A program made the translations under genes and the position numbers. The notes below the pieces were generated by a model, which searched no databases, was not told the origin of the DNA, and saw only the letters and a program-made list of their open reading frames with translations. From Yinghuangia soli (GTDB lineage: Bacteria > Actinomycetota > Actinomycetes > Streptomycetales > Streptomycetaceae), in contig NZ_JAKFHA010000014.1 in assembly GCF_021502675.1 (NCBI RefSeq), positions 155,247-219,246 on the forward strand: a stretch of DNA of 64,000 nucleotides. The letters run 5' to 3'. The number at the start of each line of letters is the position of its first letter. Position 1 is the first letter of the stretch. Of the stretch, positions 27,729-38,974 are shown piece by piece.

Positions 27729-29048
27729 TTAGCGGAGGAAGCCTTCGTAGTTGCGCTGCTGGAGCTGGCTCTCGATCTGCTTCACGGTTTCCAGACCCAC
27801 TCCCACGATGATCAGGATGCTCGTGCCGCCGAACGGGAAGTTGTTGGTGGCGTTGAAGAGCACGAGCGCGATCATGGGTACGAGCGCGATCATGCCCAGG
27901 TAGAGCGATCCGGGCCAGGTGATCCGGGTAAGGATGTAGTTCAGGTACTCCGCAGTCGGTCTGCCGGCGCGGATGCCCGGGATGAAACCACCATACTTCT
28001 TCATGTTGTCGGCAACTTCCTCGGGGTTGAACGTGATCGCCACGTAGAAGAAGGCGAAGAACACGATCAGGAGGAAGTAGGTCGCCATGTAAAGCGGGTG
28101 GTCACCCTGCACGAAGTTGCGTTCGATCCACACGGCCCAGCCGGAAGTGCTTCCGCTGAACTGCGCGATCAGAGCCGGGATGTACAGCAGCGAAGAGGCG
28201 AAGATCACGGGGATGATGCCCGCCTGGTTGACCTTCAGCGGGATGTAGGTCGACGTGCCGCCGTAAGCACGGCGCCCGATCATCCGCTTGGCGTACTGCA
28301 CGGGGATCCTGCGCTGCGCCTGCTCGACGAAGACGACCAGGCCGACCATCAGCAGGCCCACCGCGATGACGGTGAAGAAGGCGACCCAGCCGCCGCCCAG
28401 GGTGCCGGTCTGCTTGATGTTCCACAGCGCCGCCGGGAAGCCGGCCGCCACCGAGACGAACATCAGGATCGACATGCCGTTGCCGATGCCGCGGTCGGTC
28501 ACCAGCTCGCCCAGCCACATGATCACCGAGGTGCCCGCGGTCATGACCATCACCATGACGAGGATGCGGAACAGGCTCTGGTCGGGGACGATCTGGTCCG
28601 GCTGGCACTCGCCGCCGGAGCTGTTGAACAGCGCGCCGCTGCGCGCGGTCGCCACCAGCGCGGTGGACTGCAGGATCGCCAGCGCGATGGTGAGGTATCG
28701 GGTGTACTGCGTGATCTTGGCGGTGCCCGCCTGGCCCTCCTTCTTGAGGGCTTCCAGACGCGGAATGACGACCGTCAGCAGCTGCAGGATGATGCTCGCC
28801 GTGATGTACGGCATGATCCCGAGCGCGAAGATCGTCAGCTGGAGCAGCGCACCGCCGCTGAACATGTTCACCAGGCCGAAGAGGCCGCCCTGGTCCGCGG
28901 CGTCGACGCACTTGCGGACCATCTGGAAGGACACGCCCGGGACCGGGATGTGCGACCCGATCCGGAAAAGGACGATGATCCCCAGTGTGAAGAGCAGCTT
29001 CTTGCGCAGGTCGGGCGTGCGGAACGCCCGTGCGAACGCGGTGAGCAC
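27729..29048 (-). CDS. secY: Preprotein translocase subunit SecY
   Basis: Channel-forming subunit of the Sec translocon with ten hydrophobic helices in 439 residues. It starts with GTG at 29048 after AGGAGG, giving VLTAFARAFRTPDLRKKLLF. Conserved pieces include GIMPYITASIILQLL, TDRGIGNGMS and the cytoplasmic loop IPVQYAKRMIGRRAYGG. It has its own 5' region (29049-29265), because a hairpin closes rplO upstream. I could not assign a secure promoter there. Confidence 0.97.
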   Translation of the reverse strand: MLTAFARAFRTPDLRKKLLFTLGIIVLFRIGSHIPVPGVSFQMVRKCVDAADQGGLFGLVNMFSGGALLQLTIFALGIMPYITASIILQLLTVVIPRLEALKKEGQAGTAKITQYTRYLTIALAILQSTALVATARSGALFNSSGGECQPDQIVPDQSLFRILVMVMVMTAGTSVIMWLGELVTDRGIGNGMSILMFVSVAAGFPAALWNIKQTGTLGGGWVAFFTVIAVGLLMVGLVVFVEQAQRRIPVQYAKRMIGRRAYGGTSTYIPLKVNQAGIIPVIFASSLLYIPALIAQFSGSTSGWAVWIERNFVQGDHPLYMATYFLLIVFFAFFYVAITFNPEEVADNMKKYGGFIPGIRAGRPTAEYLNYILTRITWPGSLYLGMIALVPMIALVLFNATNNFPFGGTSILIIVGVGLETVKQIESQLQQRNYEGFLR

Positions 29049-29265
29049 ACTGCCTCCTGCGCCTCGCCCGTCGGGCGAGTCGTTTGATCGATCGGTCCCG
29101 TAGGCCACGGGCCGGTCCCGGTATGGAACCTCACGGACAATAACAGCGTCGGTCGGCAGAAAGTTCGCACGGACCGCGAGATTTGCTGCGTGGACGTGGA
29201 CTCGACATCCCACCGTCCCGCACCGGCATCCCTACGGTGCTCGCGCGGCCTGGCCGCATACGACG

Positions 29266-29301
29266 CAGGGGCGCCACCACCTTACCGGCGTGGCGCCCCT
29301 G
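29266..29301 (-). terminator. rplO terminator
   Basis: A perfect 12-bp stem (29266-29277 with 29290-29301), 20 bases beyond the rplO stop. It ends the spc operon before secY. Confidence 0.8.
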
Positions 29302-29321
29302 CAAAGAAGCCGTTGGCGCTC

Positions 29322-29774
29322 TTAGAGCTCGTCGGCCGAGCCGCCGGCCGCGGCGATCTTGTCCTTCGCGGAGCCGGAGAAGGCATGCGCCTGCACCTGC
29401 ACCGCGACGGTGATCTCGCCCTGGCCGAGCACCTTGACCAGCTGGTTCTTGCGAACCGCACCCTTGGCCACGAGGTCGTCGACGGTCACGACGCCGCCCT
29501 CGGGGTACAGGGCACTGATCTTGTCCAGGTTCACGACCTGGAACTCGGTGCGGAACGGGTTCTTGAAGCCCTTCAGCTTCGGCAGCCGCATGTGGAGGGG
29601 CATCTGCCCACCCTCGAAGCGGGCCGGAACCTGGTAGCGGGCCTTGGTGCCCTTGGTGCCGCGACCGGCGGTCTTGCCCTTGGAGCCTTCACCACGACCC
29701 ACGCGGGTCTTGGCGGTCTTGGCACCGGGGGCGGGCCGCAGGTGGTGCACCTTCAGCGGGTTCTCAGCACCCAT
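29322..29774 (-). CDS. rplO: 50S ribosomal protein L15
   Basis: 150 residues; the Gly-rich N-terminus ([20 protein letters not shown], about 23-42) threads into 23S rRNA domain II. The rpmD stop lies one base upstream, so the two are coupled. Last gene of the spc operon. Confidence 0.95.
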   Translation of the reverse strand: MGAENPLKVHHLRPAPGAKTAKTRVGRGEGSKGKTAGRGTKGTKARYQVPARFEGGQMPLHMRLPKLKGFKNPFRTEFQVVNLDKISALYPEGGVVTVDDLVAKGAVRKNQLVKVLGQGEITVAVQVQAHAFSGSAKDKIAAAGGSADEL

Positions 29775-29775
29775 G

Positions 29776-29958
29776 TCAGTCCACCTCCTCGACGGTGACG
29801 AGGTGCGACACCGTGAAAATCATGCCGCGGATCTCCGGACGGTCTTCCTTGACGACCACGTCGTGGACGCGCTTGAGACCGAGCGAACGGAGAGTGTCCC
29901 GCTGGTTCTGCTTGCTGCCGATCTTCGATCGGGTCTGCGTGACCTTGAGACGTGCCAT
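29776..29958 (-). CDS. rpmD: 50S ribosomal protein L30
   Basis: 60 residues, [20 protein letters not shown] to start and [11 protein letters not shown] to end. Its ATG shares one base with the TAA of rpsE. Confidence 0.95.
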   Translation of the reverse strand: MARLKVTQTRSKIGSKQNQRDTLRSLGLKRVHDVVVKEDRPEIRGMIFTVSHLVTVEEVD

Positions 29959-30563
29959 TACGCACCCACTCCCGCGCGGGCCCGCAGCAGCGCGGCCGGG
30001 GCCACGTCCTCCAGCGGGAGCCCGCGGCGAGCCGCGATCTCCTCGGGACGCTGGAGGCCCTTGAGGGCCGCCACCGTCGCGTGAACGATGTTGATCGCGT
30101 TGTCCGAGCCGAGCGACTTGCTCAGCACGTCGTGGATGCCCGCGCACTCGAGCACGGCACGCACCGGGCCACCGGCGATGACGCCGGTACCGGGGGAAGC
30201 CGGCTTGAGCAGCACGACACCGGCCGCCGCCTCACCCTGGATCGGGTGCGGGATGGTGCCCTGGATACGGGGGACCTTGAAGAAGTGCTTCTTGGCCTCC
30301 TCCACACCCTTGGCGATGGCGGCCGGCACCTCCTTGGCCTTGCCGTAACCGACACCCACGGTGCCGTCGCCGTCGCCCACCACGACCAGCGCGGTGAAGC
30401 TGAAGCGGCGACCACCCTTGACTACCTTGGCCACACGGTTGATCGCGACGACGCGCTCGACGTAGGCGGTCTTCTCGGCGGCGGCGCCGCCGTCGCGCCG
30501 ATCCCGCCGGTCCCGACGCTCGCCGCCGCCGGCGCCGCCACCGCGGCGCTGGGGTCCAGCCAT
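29958..30563 (-). CDS. rpsE: 30S ribosomal protein S5
   Basis: Decoding-fidelity protein. An N-terminal extension (about 1-35) is Gly/Arg/Asp-rich ([14 protein letters not shown]). The double-stranded RNA-binding domain follows with [20 protein letters not shown], whose loop is the spectinomycin site and is wild-type. 201 residues from ATG at 30563. Confidence 0.96.
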   Translation of the reverse strand: MAGPQRRGGGAGGGERRDRRDRRDGGAAAEKTAYVERVVAINRVAKVVKGGRRFSFTALVVVGDGDGTVGVGYGKAKEVPAAIAKGVEEAKKHFFKVPRIQGTIPHPIQGEAAAGVVLLKPASPGTGVIAGGPVRAVLECAGIHDVLSKSLGSDNAINIVHATVAALKGLQRPEEIAARRGLPLEDVAPAALLRARAGVGA

Positions 30564-30609
30564 CAGAAATTCCTCATCTGTCGTACGAAGCTTGTCCGGA
30601 CCAGCGGGC

Positions 30610-30993
30610 TCAGAACGCCAGCCCGCCCTCGCGCGCGGCATCGGCAAGCGCGGCGATACGGCCGTGGTACTTGTTGCCACCACGGTCGAACACCACGGTC
30701 TCGATGCCCGCAGCCTTGGCCCGCTCAGCGACGAGCTCGCCGACCTTGCGCGCCTTCGCGGTCTTGTCGCCCTCTCCGCCGAGGATGGACGCGTCCATCG
30801 TCGAGGCGGAGGCCAGGGTGACACCGGCCAGGTCGTCGATCACCTGCGCCACGATGTGGCGCGTGGAACGGGTCACGACCAGACGAGGCCGCTGGGGGGT
30901 ACCGGAAACACGCTTCCGGACCCGGATGTGCCGACGCTTCCGGGAGGTGGACTTCTTCGCCACTCCCTTGCCGGCCTTCACACCGACGGCCAT
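30610..30993 (-). CDS. rplR: 50S ribosomal protein L18
   Basis: 5S rRNA-binding protein of 127 residues; [20 protein letters not shown] (about 26-45) and the end AREGGLAF are typical. Its start is two bases past the rplF stop. Confidence 0.95.
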   Translation of the reverse strand: MAVGVKAGKGVAKKSTSRKRRHIRVRKRVSGTPQRPRLVVTRSTRHIVAQVIDDLAGVTLASASTMDASILGGEGDKTAKARKVGELVAERAKAAGIETVVFDRGGNKYHGRIAALADAAREGGLAF

Positions 30994-30995
30994 GC

Positions 30996-31532
30996 CTACT
31001 TACCAGCCTTTCCGACCTTGCGGCGGATGACCTCACCCGCGTACTTCACGCCCTTGGCCTTGTACGGGTCGGGCTTGCGAAGCTTGCGGATGTTCGCGGC
31101 GACCTCGCCGACCTTCTGCTTGTCGATGCCCTGGACCTCGAACTTGGTCGGGCTCTCGACGACGAAGGTGATGCCCTCGGGGGCGTCGACGACGATGGGG
31201 TGGCTGTATCCCAGCGCGAACTCCAGCGAGGAGCCCTTCGCTGCGACACGGTAACCGACACCGCTGATCTCGAGCTTCTTCACGTATCCCTGGGTCACAC
31301 CGGTGATCATGTTCGCCACCAGCGTCCGGGACAGCCCGTGGAGGGCCTTCGAGAGGCGCTCGTCGTTGGGGCGGGTCACCGCAAGGGTGCCGTCCTCGAG
31401 AGCGATCTCGATCGGAGCTGCGAGATTGTGCGACAGGGTGCCCTTGGGGCCCTTCACGACGACCTCGCGGCCATTGATGGTGACGTCCACGCCGGCGGGA
31501 ACCGGGATGGGCAGCCGTCCGATTCGCGACAT
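30996..31532 (-). CDS. rplF: 50S ribosomal protein L6
   Basis: 178 residues, [20 protein letters not shown] to start, with the C-terminal [19 protein letters not shown]. It binds near the sarcin-ricin loop. A GGAAAGGAGG ribosome site lies in the 19-base spacer after rpsH. Confidence 0.96.
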   Translation of the reverse strand: MSRIGRLPIPVPAGVDVTINGREVVVKGPKGTLSHNLAAPIEIALEDGTLAVTRPNDERLSKALHGLSRTLVANMITGVTQGYVKKLEISGVGYRVAAKGSSLEFALGYSHPIVVDAPEGITFVVESPTKFEVQGIDKQKVGEVAANIRKLRKPDPYKAKGVKYAGEVIRRKVGKAGK

Positions 31533-31551
31533 TGCCTATCCTCCTTTCCCG

Positions 31552-31950
31552 TTACCAGACGAAGGCGAGGACTTCCCCGCCCACGCCCTTCTTGGCGGCC
31601 TGACGGTCGGTGAGCAGACCCTGCGACGTCGAGATGATCGCGACGCCGAGGCCTCCCAGCACCTTCGGCAGACTCGTGGACTTTGCGTACACCCGCAGAC
31701 CGGGCTTCGAGACGCGGCGGATGCCGGCGACCGAGCGCTCGCGGTTCGGGCCGTACTTCAGGTCGATGACGAGGTTCTTGCCGACCTCGGCGTCCTCGAC
31801 GCGCCAGCCCTGGATGTAACCCTCCTGCTGGAGGATCTCCGCGATGTGCGACTTGATCTTGCTGAACGGCATCACGACATCGTCGTGATATGCCGAGTTG
31901 GCATTCCGCAGACGCGTGAGCATGTCTGCGATGGGGTCGGTCATGGTCAT
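31552..31950 (-). CDS. rpsH: 30S ribosomal protein S8
   Basis: 132 residues starting [20 protein letters not shown]; 16S central-domain binder, and in E. coli the spc-operon translational repressor. The C-terminal [13 protein letters not shown] and GGEVLAFVW are diagnostic. ATG at 31944 (MTDP) is an alternative. A 168-base spacer separates it from rpsN. Confidence 0.96.
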   Translation of the reverse strand: MTMTDPIADMLTRLRNANSAYHDDVVMPFSKIKSHIAEILQQEGYIQGWRVEDAEVGKNLVIDLKYGPNRERSVAGIRRVSKPGLRVYAKSTSLPKVLGGLGVAIISTSQGLLTDRQAAKKGVGGEVLAFVW

Positions 31951-32118
31951 GACGGCCTCAGGGCCTTTCTCGCCGCGGTTTCCCGAAATGCGATCGGTCC
32001 CGGGGCCGCCCCTCCCGAAGGAGGGGCGGCACACAGGACGACTGCGGTACGGGACCTACAGCGTTTGAAACGGACACCCTCGCCGAAGCGAGGATGAGTG
32101 CCGGGAAGCGGGGTTCGC

Positions 32119-32304
32119 TTACCAGCTGCTCTTGGTGACGCCGGGCAGCTCGCCGGCGTGCGCCATCACGCGCAGGCACACACGGCACAGACCGAACTTG
32201 CGGTACACCGAGTGCGGACGACCGCACCGCTGGCAGCGCGTGTAACCGCGCACCGCGAACTTCGGCTTGCGAGCGGCCTTGGCAATCAGGGCCTTCTTCG
32301 CCAC
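32119..32304 (-). CDS. rpsN: 30S ribosomal protein S14, zinc-binding type
   Basis: 61 residues with C24, C27, C40 and C43 ([20 protein letters not shown]). The short C+ form is the main S14 of the spc operon; many actinomycetes also keep a zinc-free paralogue elsewhere under Zur control. The start is one base beyond the rplE frame. Confidence 0.96.
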   Translation of the reverse strand: MAKKALIAKAARKPKFAVRGYTRCQRCGRPHSVYRKFGLCRVCLRVMAHAGELPGVTKSSW

Positions 32305-32305
32305 G

Positions 32306-32875
32306 TCAGCTCTCCTTGAACGGGAATCCGAGGTGACGCAGCAGAGCGCGGCCCTCGTCGTTGTTCTTGGCGGTGGTCACCACAGTGATGTCCATGCCGC
32401 GAACACGGTCGATCTTGTCCTGGTCGATCTCGTGGAACATCGACTGCTCGGTCAGACCGAAGGTGTAGTTGCCGTTGCCGTCGAACTGCTTCGGCGACAG
32501 ACCGCGGAAGTCGCGGATACGGGGCAGGGCGATCGAGACCAGGCGGTCCAGGAACTCCCACATGCGGTCGCCGCGCAGCGTGACGTGCGCACCGATCGGC
32601 TGGCCCTCGCGCAGCTTGAACTGCGCGATGGACTTGCGGGCCTTGGTGACCTGGGGCTTCTGGCCGGTGATGGCCATCAGGTCCTTGATCGCACCCTCGA
32701 TGAGCTTGGAGTCGCGAGCCGCGTCCCCGACACCCATGTTGACGACGACCTTGACGACACCCGGGATCTGCATGACGTTCTCGTACGAGAAGTCCTCCTG
32801 CAGCTTGCCCTTGATCTCGTCGCGGTAGCGCTGCTTCAGGCGCGGCAGCGCCTTCGCTTCAGTGGTGACAGTCAT
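32306..32875 (-). CDS. rplE: 50S ribosomal protein L5
   Basis: 189-residue 5S rRNA-binding protein that bridges to S13. Contains [40 protein letters not shown] and [10 protein letters not shown]. Its ATG overlaps the rplX stop by one base. Confidence 0.96.
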   Translation of the reverse strand: MTVTTEAKALPRLKQRYRDEIKGKLQEDFSYENVMQIPGVVKVVVNMGVGDAARDSKLIEGAIKDLMAITGQKPQVTKARKSIAQFKLREGQPIGAHVTLRGDRMWEFLDRLVSIALPRIRDFRGLSPKQFDGNGNYTFGLTEQSMFHEIDQDKIDRVRGMDITVVTTAKNNDEGRALLRHLGFPFKES

Positions 32876-33210
32876 CAGATGTCCTCACCGGTCCGCTTGG
32901 CGATCCGGATCTTGTTGCCCTCGTCGTCGAAACGGTAGCCGACGCGCGTGGGAACCTTCTTGCCGTTCTGCTCCACGACCAGCATCACGTTGCTGATGTG
33001 CACAGGGGCTTCCTGGGTGATGATGCCGCCGGTCTTGGCACCCTTGGCGGACTGGCCGACCTTGGTGTGCTTCTTGATCCGGTTGACACCCTCGACGAGG
33101 ACGCGGTTGTCCGCCGGGAAGGCCGCAATGACCTTGCCCTGCTTGCCGCGGTCCTTGCCCGTGATGACCTGGACCAGGTCACCCTTCTTGATCTTCATGC
33201 TCTTCGCCAT
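32875..33210 (-). CDS. rplX: 50S ribosomal protein L24
   Basis: 111-residue assembly initiator with a KOW motif ([20 protein letters not shown], about 8-27). Three bases separate it from the rplN stop. Confidence 0.95.
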   Translation of the reverse strand: MAKSMKIKKGDLVQVITGKDRGKQGKVIAAFPADNRVLVEGVNRIKKHTKVGQSAKGAKTGGIITQEAPVHISNVMLVVEQNGKKVPTRVGYRFDDEGNKIRIAKRTGEDI

Positions 33211-33213
33211 GGG

Positions 33214-33582
33214 TTACAGCACCTCCGGCGCGAGCGAGATGATCTTCATGAACTTCTTCTCGCGCAGCTCACGGCCGACCGGGCCGAAGATACGGGTGCC
33301 ACGGGGCTCACCGTCGTTCTTGAGGATGACGGCGGCGTTCTCGTCGAAGCGGATGTAGGAGCCGTCGACACGGCGGCGCTCCTTGACGGTCCGCACGACG
33401 ACAGCCTTGACGACGTCGCCCTTCTTCACGTTGCCACCGGGGATCGCGTCCTTCACGGTGGCCACAATGACGTCCCCGATGCCCGCGTAGCGCCGGCCGG
33501 ATCCGCCGAGCACACGGATGCAAAGAATCTCCTTGGCACCCGTGTTGTCGGCGACTCGCAGTCGCGACTCCTGCTGGATCAC
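33214..33582 (-). CDS. rplN: 50S ribosomal protein L14
   Basis: 122 residues beginning [20 protein letters not shown] and ending [10 protein letters not shown]. It contributes to subunit bridge B8. The first gene of the spc operon proper, following rpsQ by a 64-base spacer; hexamer cccact/gtggg arms in that spacer (33617-33634) give a small hairpin. Confidence 0.96.
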   Translation of the reverse strand: MIQQESRLRVADNTGAKEILCIRVLGGSGRRYAGIGDVIVATVKDAIPGGNVKKGDVVKAVVVRTVKERRRVDGSYIRFDENAAVILKNDGEPRGTRIFGPVGRELREKKFMKIISLAPEVL

Positions 33583-33646
33583 GTCTAACTCCTGATCATC
33601 ACGTCGCGGTGCAGGCCCACTTCACAGTGGGCCTGCCCAGCGCTCG

Positions 33647-33928
33647 CTACTTGGCCTTTTCGAGGATCTCTACGATGCGCCACCGCTTGCTGGCGGACAG
33701 CGGCCGGGTCTCCATCAGGAGGACGCGGTCGCCGACGCCGCAGGCGTTCTGCTCATCGTGAGCCTTCAGCTTGCTCGTGCGGCGGATGACCTTGCCGTAG
33801 AGCGGGTGCTTCACGCGGTCTTCGACAGCGACGACGACGGTCTTGTCCATCTTGTCGCTGACCACGAGACCCTCACGGGTCTTGCGGAATCCCCGGCTCT
33901 GCTCAGTCATCTCAGTCTTCTCGCTCAC
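33647..33928 (-). CDS. rpsQ: 30S ribosomal protein S17
   Basis: 93-residue OB-fold protein with [20 protein letters not shown] (about 20-39) and RHPLYGK-like contacts. GTG start overlaps the rpmC stop by four bases (GTGA). Last gene of the S10 operon. Confidence 0.95.
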   Translation of the reverse strand: MSEKTEMTEQSRGFRKTREGLVVSDKMDKTVVVAVEDRVKHPLYGKVIRRTSKLKAHDEQNACGVGDRVLLMETRPLSASKRWRIVEILEKAK

Positions 33929-34161
33929 GCCGCGCCTCCGTCCTCTTCCACGCTGACGATGCCGAGCTCGCGCTCACGCATCAGCGTGTAGATGCGGGCG
34001 ATGTCCTTGCGGACCGCCTTGAGCCGCCCGTGGTTCTCGAGCTGCCCGGTCGCCGCCTGGAAACGGAGGTTGAACAGCTCCTCCTTGGCCTCACGCAGCT
34101 TGGCGACGAGTTCCTCGTCCGCCAGGTCGCGCAGCTCGGACGCCTTGGTCCCGGCCGCCAT
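33925..34161 (-). CDS. rpmC: 50S ribosomal protein L29
   Basis: 78-residue two-helix protein at the tunnel exit, a docking site for SRP and trigger factor. Starts [20 protein letters not shown] with [17 protein letters not shown]. The ATG at 34161 shares one base with the rplP stop; a GTG at 34164 is the alternative. Confidence 0.94.
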   Translation of the reverse strand: MAAGTKASELRDLADEELVAKLREAKEELFNLRFQAATGQLENHGRLKAVRKDIARIYTLMRERELGIVSVEEDGGAA

Positions 34162-34580
34162 CACGCCTCACCTGCCTCGCGCCGGACAATCCGGCACTTC
34201 ATCGGCAGCTTGTGCGTGGCGCGCAGAAGCGCCTCGCGAGCCACCTTCTCGTTCGGGTACGACAGTTCGAACATCACCCGACCGGGCTTGACGTTCGCGA
34301 CCCACCACTCGGGCGAGCCCTTACCGGAACCCATGCGGGTCTCGGCCGGCTTCTTGGTCAGCGGACGGTCCGGGTAGATGTTGATCCAGACCTTGCCACC
34401 ACGGCGGATGTGCCGGGTGATGGCAATACGGGCGGACTCGATCTGCCGGTTGGTCACGTACGCCTGGCCCAGGGCCTGGATGCCGTACTCGCCGAACGCG
34501 AGCTCGGTACCGCCCTTGGCCCGACCACCGCGCTTGGGGTGGTGCTGCTTGCGGTGCTTGACCCTGCGGGGGATCAGCAT
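34161..34580 (-). CDS. rplP: 50S ribosomal protein L16
   Basis: 139-residue protein near the A site. Starts [19 protein letters not shown] and contains [19 protein letters not shown]. Five bases separate it from rpsC. Confidence 0.96.
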   Translation of the reverse strand: MLIPRRVKHRKQHHPKRGGRAKGGTELAFGEYGIQALGQAYVTNRQIESARIAITRHIRRGGKVWINIYPDRPLTKKPAETRMGSGKGSPEWWVANVKPGRVMFELSYPNEKVAREALLRATHKLPMKCRIVRREAGEA

Positions 34581-34585
34581 CGGGG

Positions 34586-35437
34586 TCAGGCCTCCGTTCC
34601 GGTCTCGGGCGCCGAAGCCGGGGCCTCGGCAGCCGGGGCGGCGGACTCAGCCGGCGCCTCGTTCTGCGGACGTCCGCCACGGGCTCCGCCGCGGCCGCCG
34701 CGCTCGCCGCGCTCGCCGCCACGGGCGCCGCCACGGGGGCGGTCACCGGCGGGGCCACGGGACGGGCGGTTGCCGGCACGCGCAGCGGCGTTCTCGGCGC
34801 GGACCTCGGCGATGTTCTTCACATCGCCCTTGTAGATCCACACCTTGACGCCGATGCGGCCGAAGGTCGTGCGGGCCTCGAAGAAGCCGTACTCGACGTT
34901 CGCGCGCAGCGTGTGCAGCGGGACGCGACCCTCGCGGTAGAACTCGGAGCGCGACATCTCCGCGCCGCCGAGCCGGCCACCGCACTGGATCTTGATGCCC
35001 TTGGCACCCGACTTCATCGCGGTCTGCATCGCCTTGCGCATGGCACGGCGGAACGAGACGCGCGACGACAGCTGCTCGGCCACGCCCTGCGCGACGAGCT
35101 GGGCGTCGACCTCGGGGTTCTTGACCTCGAGGATGTTCAGCTGGACCTGCTTGCCGGTCAGCTTCTCGAGGTTGCCGCGGATCTTGTCGGCCTCCGCGCC
35201 GCGGCGGCCGATGACGATGCCCGGCCGGGCGGTGTGGATGTCGACGCGGACGCGGTCGCGGGTGCGCTCGATCTCCACCTTGGAGATGCCGGCCCGCTCC
35301 ATGCCCGTCGTCATCATCCGGCGGATGGCGACGTCTTCCTTGACGTAGTCCTTGTAAAGCTTGTCGGCGTACCAGCGCGACTTGAAGTCCGTGGTGATAC
35401 CGAGGCGGAACCCGTGCGGGTTAACCTTCTGGCCCAC
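34586..35437 (-). CDS. rpsC: 30S ribosomal protein S3
   Basis: 283 residues. The mRNA-entry helicase protein, with a KH domain (about 40-105) carrying [19 protein letters not shown] and a C-terminal S3 domain to about 210. The last ~70 residues are RGG-like (repeated [14 protein letters not shown]) and then Ala/Glu/Pro-rich, an actinomycete-type tail. Its GTG start overlaps the rplV TAG by one base. Confidence 0.96.
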   Translation of the reverse strand: MGQKVNPHGFRLGITTDFKSRWYADKLYKDYVKEDVAIRRMMTTGMERAGISKVEIERTRDRVRVDIHTARPGIVIGRRGAEADKIRGNLEKLTGKQVQLNILEVKNPEVDAQLVAQGVAEQLSSRVSFRRAMRKAMQTAMKSGAKGIKIQCGGRLGGAEMSRSEFYREGRVPLHTLRANVEYGFFEARTTFGRIGVKVWIYKGDVKNIAEVRAENAAARAGNRPSRGPAGDRPRGGARGGERGERGGRGGARGGRPQNEAPAESAAPAAEAPASAPETGTEA

Positions 35438-35784
35438 TAGCGGGTCCTCTCCTTCTCGGCGACAACCACGGTGATGTGGCTGGTGCGCTTGCGGATGCGG
35501 TACGCACGCCCCTGGGCACGCGGCCGGAACCGCTTGAGGGTCGGCCCCTCGTCCACGTAAGCCTGCGACACGTACAGGTTGTTCGTGTCCAGGTTGTGGT
35601 TGTGCCCGGCGTTCGCGATGGCGCTGTCGAGCACCTTCCCGACCGGCTCGCTCGCGGCCTGCTGCGCGAACCGCAGGATGGCCTGCGCCTCGGCCGCGTC
35701 CATGCCGCGGATCAGGTCGACAACCCGGCGAGCCTTCATGGGCGTGACGCGGATGTACCGCGCCTGGGCCCTGGCTTCCATTGA
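35437..35784 (-). CDS. rplV: 50S ribosomal protein L22
   Basis: 115 residues from [20 protein letters not shown]; lines the exit tunnel at the macrolide constriction with its beta-hairpin ([15 protein letters not shown]). I prefer ATG at 35784 because GGAG lies seven bases upstream; an ATG at 35799 adds MNTET and has a weaker site. Confidence 0.94.
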   Translation of the reverse strand, partial: SMEARAQARYIRVTPMKARRVVDLIRGMDAAEAQAILRFAQQAASEPVGKVLDSAIANAGHNHNLDTNNLYVSQAYVDEGPTLKRFRPRAQGRAYRIRKRTSHITVVVAEKERTR

Positions 35785-35828
35785 AGTCTCCGTGTTCATC
35801 TCAGTTCGGTTTCCTTGTAGCTCGCCGG

Positions 35829-36110
35829 TCAGCGACGACGCGACTTGCGGTCGTCCTTCTCGTGGCCACGGAAGGTCCGGGTCGGGGCGAACTCGCCGAG
35901 CTTGTGGCCGACCATCGCCTCGGTGACGAACACCGGGACGTGCTTGCGGCCGTCGTGCACCGCGATGGTGTGGCCCAGCATCGCCGGGACGATCATCGAG
36001 CGACGGGACCAGGTCTTGATGACGTTCTTGGTGCCCTTCTCGTTCTGCACGTCCACCTTCTTGATGAGGTGGCCGTCGACGAAGGGTCCCTTCTTCAGAC
36101 TGCGCGGCAT
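35829..36110 (-). CDS. rpsS: 30S ribosomal protein S19
   Basis: 93 residues, [20 protein letters not shown] to start, head protein forming a complex with S13. Eleven bases follow the rplB stop. Confidence 0.96.
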   Translation of the reverse strand: MPRSLKKGPFVDGHLIKKVDVQNEKGTKNVIKTWSRRSMIVPAMLGHTIAVHDGRKHVPVFVTEAMVGHKLGEFAPTRTFRGHEKDDRKSRRR

Positions 36111-36121
36111 CGAGACTGCTC

Positions 36122-36958
36122 CTAGCGCTTCTTGTTCGTCTTGCGGCGGCGGATGATCAGCTTGTCGCTGGCCTTCTTCGGCCGGCGCGTGCGACCTTCC
36201 TTCTGGCCCCACGGCGACACCGGGTGACGGCCACCGGAGGTCTTGCCCTCACCACCACCGTGCGGGTGGTCGATCGGGTTCATCGCCACACCGCGGACGG
36301 TCGGGCGCTTGCCCTTCCAGCGCATGCGGCCGGCCTTGCCCCAGTTGATGTTCGACTGCTCGGCGTTGCCGACCTCGCCGATGGTGGCGCGGCAGCGGAC
36401 GTCGACCATCCGAATCTCACCCGACGGCATGCGGAGGGTCGCGAACGCGCCTTCCTTCGCCAGCAGCTGGACGCTGGCACCCGCGGAGCGGGCCAGCTTG
36501 GCGCCGCCACCCGGACGCAGTTCGATCGCGTGCACGACCGTACCGACCGGGATGTTGCGGAGCGCGAGGTTGTTGCCCGGCTTGATGTCAGCGGTCGGAC
36601 CGTTTTCGATGCGGTCGCCCTGACGCAGCTTGTTCGGGCAGAGGATGTAGCGCTTCTCGCCGTCTGCGTAGTGCAGGAGCGCGATGCGCGCGGTGCGGTT
36701 GGGGTCGTACTCGATGTGAGCGACCTTGGCCGGCACGCCGTCCTTGTCGTTGCGACGGAAGTCGATGACACGGTACGCGCGCTTGTGACCGCCACCCTGG
36801 TGGCGAGTCGTCACGCGGCCGTGGTTGTTACGACCACCCTTGCTGTGCAGCGGGCGGACCAGCGACTTCTCCGGCGTGGACCGCGTGATCTCGACGAAGT
36901 CGGCGACGCTGGCGCCACGACGGCCCGGAGTCGTCGGCTTGTACTTGCGGATGCCCAT
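36122..36958 (-). CDS. rplB: 50S ribosomal protein L2
   Basis: 278-residue protein needed for subunit joining and peptidyl transfer. [29 protein letters not shown] and GRHPVSPWG are present, including the conserved His of the HPHGGGEG loop. Confidence 0.97.
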   Translation of the reverse strand: MGIRKYKPTTPGRRGASVADFVEITRSTPEKSLVRPLHSKGGRNNHGRVTTRHQGGGHKRAYRVIDFRRNDKDGVPAKVAHIEYDPNRTARIALLHYADGEKRYILCPNKLRQGDRIENGPTADIKPGNNLALRNIPVGTVVHAIELRPGGGAKLARSAGASVQLLAKEGAFATLRMPSGEIRMVDVRCRATIGEVGNAEQSNINWGKAGRMRWKGKRPTVRGVAMNPIDHPHGGGEGKTSGGRHPVSPWGQKEGRTRRPKKASDKLIIRRRKTNKKR

Positions 36959-36992
36959 GGCTTCTCTTAGTCCTCGTCCGTATCAGCGGCCG

Positions 36993-37319
36993 TCAGCCGA
37001 CGGGTCCACCGAAGATGTCGATCCGCTCGCCCTCGGCCAGGGTGACGATCGCTCGCTTCGTGTCCTTGCGCTTGCCGAAACCGGTCTTCGAGCGCTTGCG
37101 CTTGCCCTGCCGGTTGATCGTGTTCACGTTCGTGACCGTGACCCCGAAGATCGCAGCGACTGCCTGCTTGATCTGGGTCTTGTTCGCGCCCGGAGCCACG
37201 ATGAAGGTGTACTTGTTCTCGTCGAGCAGCCCGTAGGACTTCTCCGAGATCACCGGCTTCAGCAGCACGTCGCGGGGGTCGGTGAAGGTCTTGCTGGTGA
37301 CCTGCGTGGTCTCGCTCAC
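36993..37319 (-). CDS. rplW: 50S ribosomal protein L23
   Basis: 108-residue tunnel-exit protein. Contains [20 protein letters not shown] and [22 protein letters not shown] start overlaps the rplD TGA by four bases. Confidence 0.95.
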   Translation of the reverse strand: MSETTQVTSKTFTDPRDVLLKPVISEKSYGLLDENKYTFIVAPGANKTQIKQAVAAIFGVTVTNVNTINRQGKRKRSKTGFGKRKDTKRAIVTLAEGERIDIFGGPVG

Positions 37320-38002
37320 GCCTCGTCGCTCCCTTCGAGCTCGCTCGAAGTGGCAACGGCGGTCGCGGTCTTGCCCTTGGGCGAACCGGCGATGAACCGC
37401 TCCAGAGCAGCCTTCGTGAAGACCACGTCGTCGGAGACGAGCACGTCGTAGGTGTTCAGCTGCCCGGGCTCGAGCACGTGCACCTGCGGGAGGTTGCGGG
37501 CGCTCAGCCAGGCGGCGGTGTCGTCCTTCTCGGCGACCAGGAGCACGTGCTTGCGCTCGGAGATCTTGCCGATCAGGGTGCGGGCGGCCTTGGTGGACGG
37601 CGCGTCGCCGTCGATCAGGGCGGACACGCAGTGGATGCGCGAGTGCACGGCCCGGTCGGTGAGGGCACCGCGCAGGGCGGCGGCCTTCATCTTCTTCGGG
37701 GTGCGCTGCTCGTAGTCGCGCGGCACGGGGCCGTGGACCACGCCGCCGCCGGCGAACTGCGGCGCGCGGGTCGAGCCCTGGCGGGCCCGGCCGGTGCCCT
37801 TCTGGCGGTACGGCTTCTTGCCGCCGCCACGGACCTCGCCGCGGGTCTTCACCTTGTGCGTGCCCTGGCGGGCCGCGGCCAGCTGGCCCACGACGACCTG
37901 GTGGATCGTCGGGATGCTGACCTGGACGTTGAAGATCTCCTCGGGGAGCTCAACGGTCCCGGTCTTCTCGCCGGCCGGCGAGAGAACGTCGATGCTGGTC
38001 AT
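37316..38002 (-). CDS. rplD: 50S ribosomal protein L4
   Basis: 228 residues starting [20 protein letters not shown]. The tunnel loop is [20 protein letters not shown] (about 63-82), and HGPVPRDY follows. In E. coli L4 represses its own operon; nothing in the sequence here decides that. A C-terminal Ser/Glu extension of about 15 residues is present. Four bases separate it from rplC. Confidence 0.95.
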   Translation of the reverse strand: MTSIDVLSPAGEKTGTVELPEEIFNVQVSIPTIHQVVVGQLAAARQGTHKVKTRGEVRGGGKKPYRQKGTGRARQGSTRAPQFAGGGVVHGPVPRDYEQRTPKKMKAAALRGALTDRAVHSRIHCVSALIDGDAPSTKAARTLIGKISERKHVLLVAEKDDTAAWLSARNLPQVHVLEPGQLNTYDVLVSDDVVFTKAALERFIAGSPKGKTATAVATSSELEGSDEA

Positions 38003-38006
38003 GAAT

Positions 38007-38651
38007 TCACGCCCCCTTGGCCGCGGTGCGGACCAGGACGAGGCCGCCGTTCGGACCGGGGATCGCACCCTTGACCAGGATGAGACCCTTCTCGGCGTCG
38101 ACAGCGTGGACGGTCAGGTTCTGGGTGGACACGCGCACGTTGCCCATGCGGCCCGCCATGCGCACACCCTTGAACACGCGGCCCGGGGTGGCGCAGCCAC
38201 CGATGGAGCCGGGCGAGCGGTGCTTGCGCTGCGTGCCGTGCGAGGCGCCGAGGCCCTTGAAGCCGTGGCGCTTCATGACACCGGCGGTGCCCTTGCCCTT
38301 GCTGGTGCCTGCGACGTCGACCTTCTGGCCGGCCTCGAAGACGTCCGCGGTGATCTCCTGGCCGAGCGTGTACTCGGACGCGTCGGAGGTGCGGAGCTCC
38401 ACCAGGTGGCGGCGCGGGGTCACGCCGGCCTTGGCGAAGTGCCCGGACAGCGGCTTGTTGACCTTGCGCGGGTCGATCTGGCCGAAGGCGATCTGGACGG
38501 CGCTGTAGCCGTCCGTGTCGCCGCTGCGGACCTGGGTCACGACGCACGGCCCGGCCTGGACGACGGTCACCGGAACGACGCGGTTGTTCTCGTCCCAGAC
38601 CTGGGTCATGCCGAGCTTGGTGCCCAGAATGCCCTTCATCTGCTTCGTCAT
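38007..38651 (-). CDS. rplC: 50S ribosomal protein L3
   Basis: 214 residues beginning [20 protein letters not shown], with the peptidyl-transferase-side loop [20 protein letters not shown] (about 125-144) carrying wild-type residues. Confidence 0.96.
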   Translation of the reverse strand: MTKQMKGILGTKLGMTQVWDENNRVVPVTVVQAGPCVVTQVRSGDTDGYSAVQIAFGQIDPRKVNKPLSGHFAKAGVTPRRHLVELRTSDASEYTLGQEITADVFEAGQKVDVAGTSKGKGTAGVMKRHGFKGLGASHGTQRKHRSPGSIGGCATPGRVFKGVRMAGRMGNVRVSTQNLTVHAVDAEKGLILVKGAIPGPNGGLVLVRTAAKGA

Positions 38652-38665
38652 CGTCGGTGCGTCCC

Positions 38666-38974
38666 TCAGAGCTTGATCTCGATGTCGACGCCGGCCGGAA
38701 GGTCGAGACGCATCAGCGAGTCAACGGTCTTCGGGGTCGGGTCGAGGATGTCGATGAGCCGCTTGTGAGTGCGCATCTCGAAGTGCTCGCGCGAGTCCTT
38801 GTACTTGTGCGGCGAGCGGATGACGCAGTACACGTTCTTCTCGGTCGGCAGCGGCACCGGGCCCGCGACCTGCGCGCCCGTACGGGTCACCGTCTCGACG
38901 ATCTTGCGCGCCGAGGAGTCGATGACCTCGTGGTCGTAGGCCTTGAGCCGGATGCGGATCTTCTGTCCCGCCAT
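38666..38974 (-). CDS. rpsJ: 30S ribosomal protein S10 (NusE)
   Basis: 102 residues starting [20 protein letters not shown], ending [13 protein letters not shown]. It also pairs with NusB in antitermination and links to NusG. First gene of the S10 operon, with a leader of about 140 bases containing the two-hairpin element shared with rpsL. Confidence 0.96.
   Translation of the reverse strand: MAGQKIRIRLKAYDHEVIDSSARKIVETVTRTGAQVAGPVPLPTEKNVYCVIRSPHKYKDSREHFEMRTHKRLIDILDPTPKTVDSLMRLDLPAGVDIEIKL

Noticed and set aside
29049..29265. secY promoter
   Set aside because: The region must contain one, but candidate hexamers had wrong spacing (14 or 20 bases), so none was annotated.
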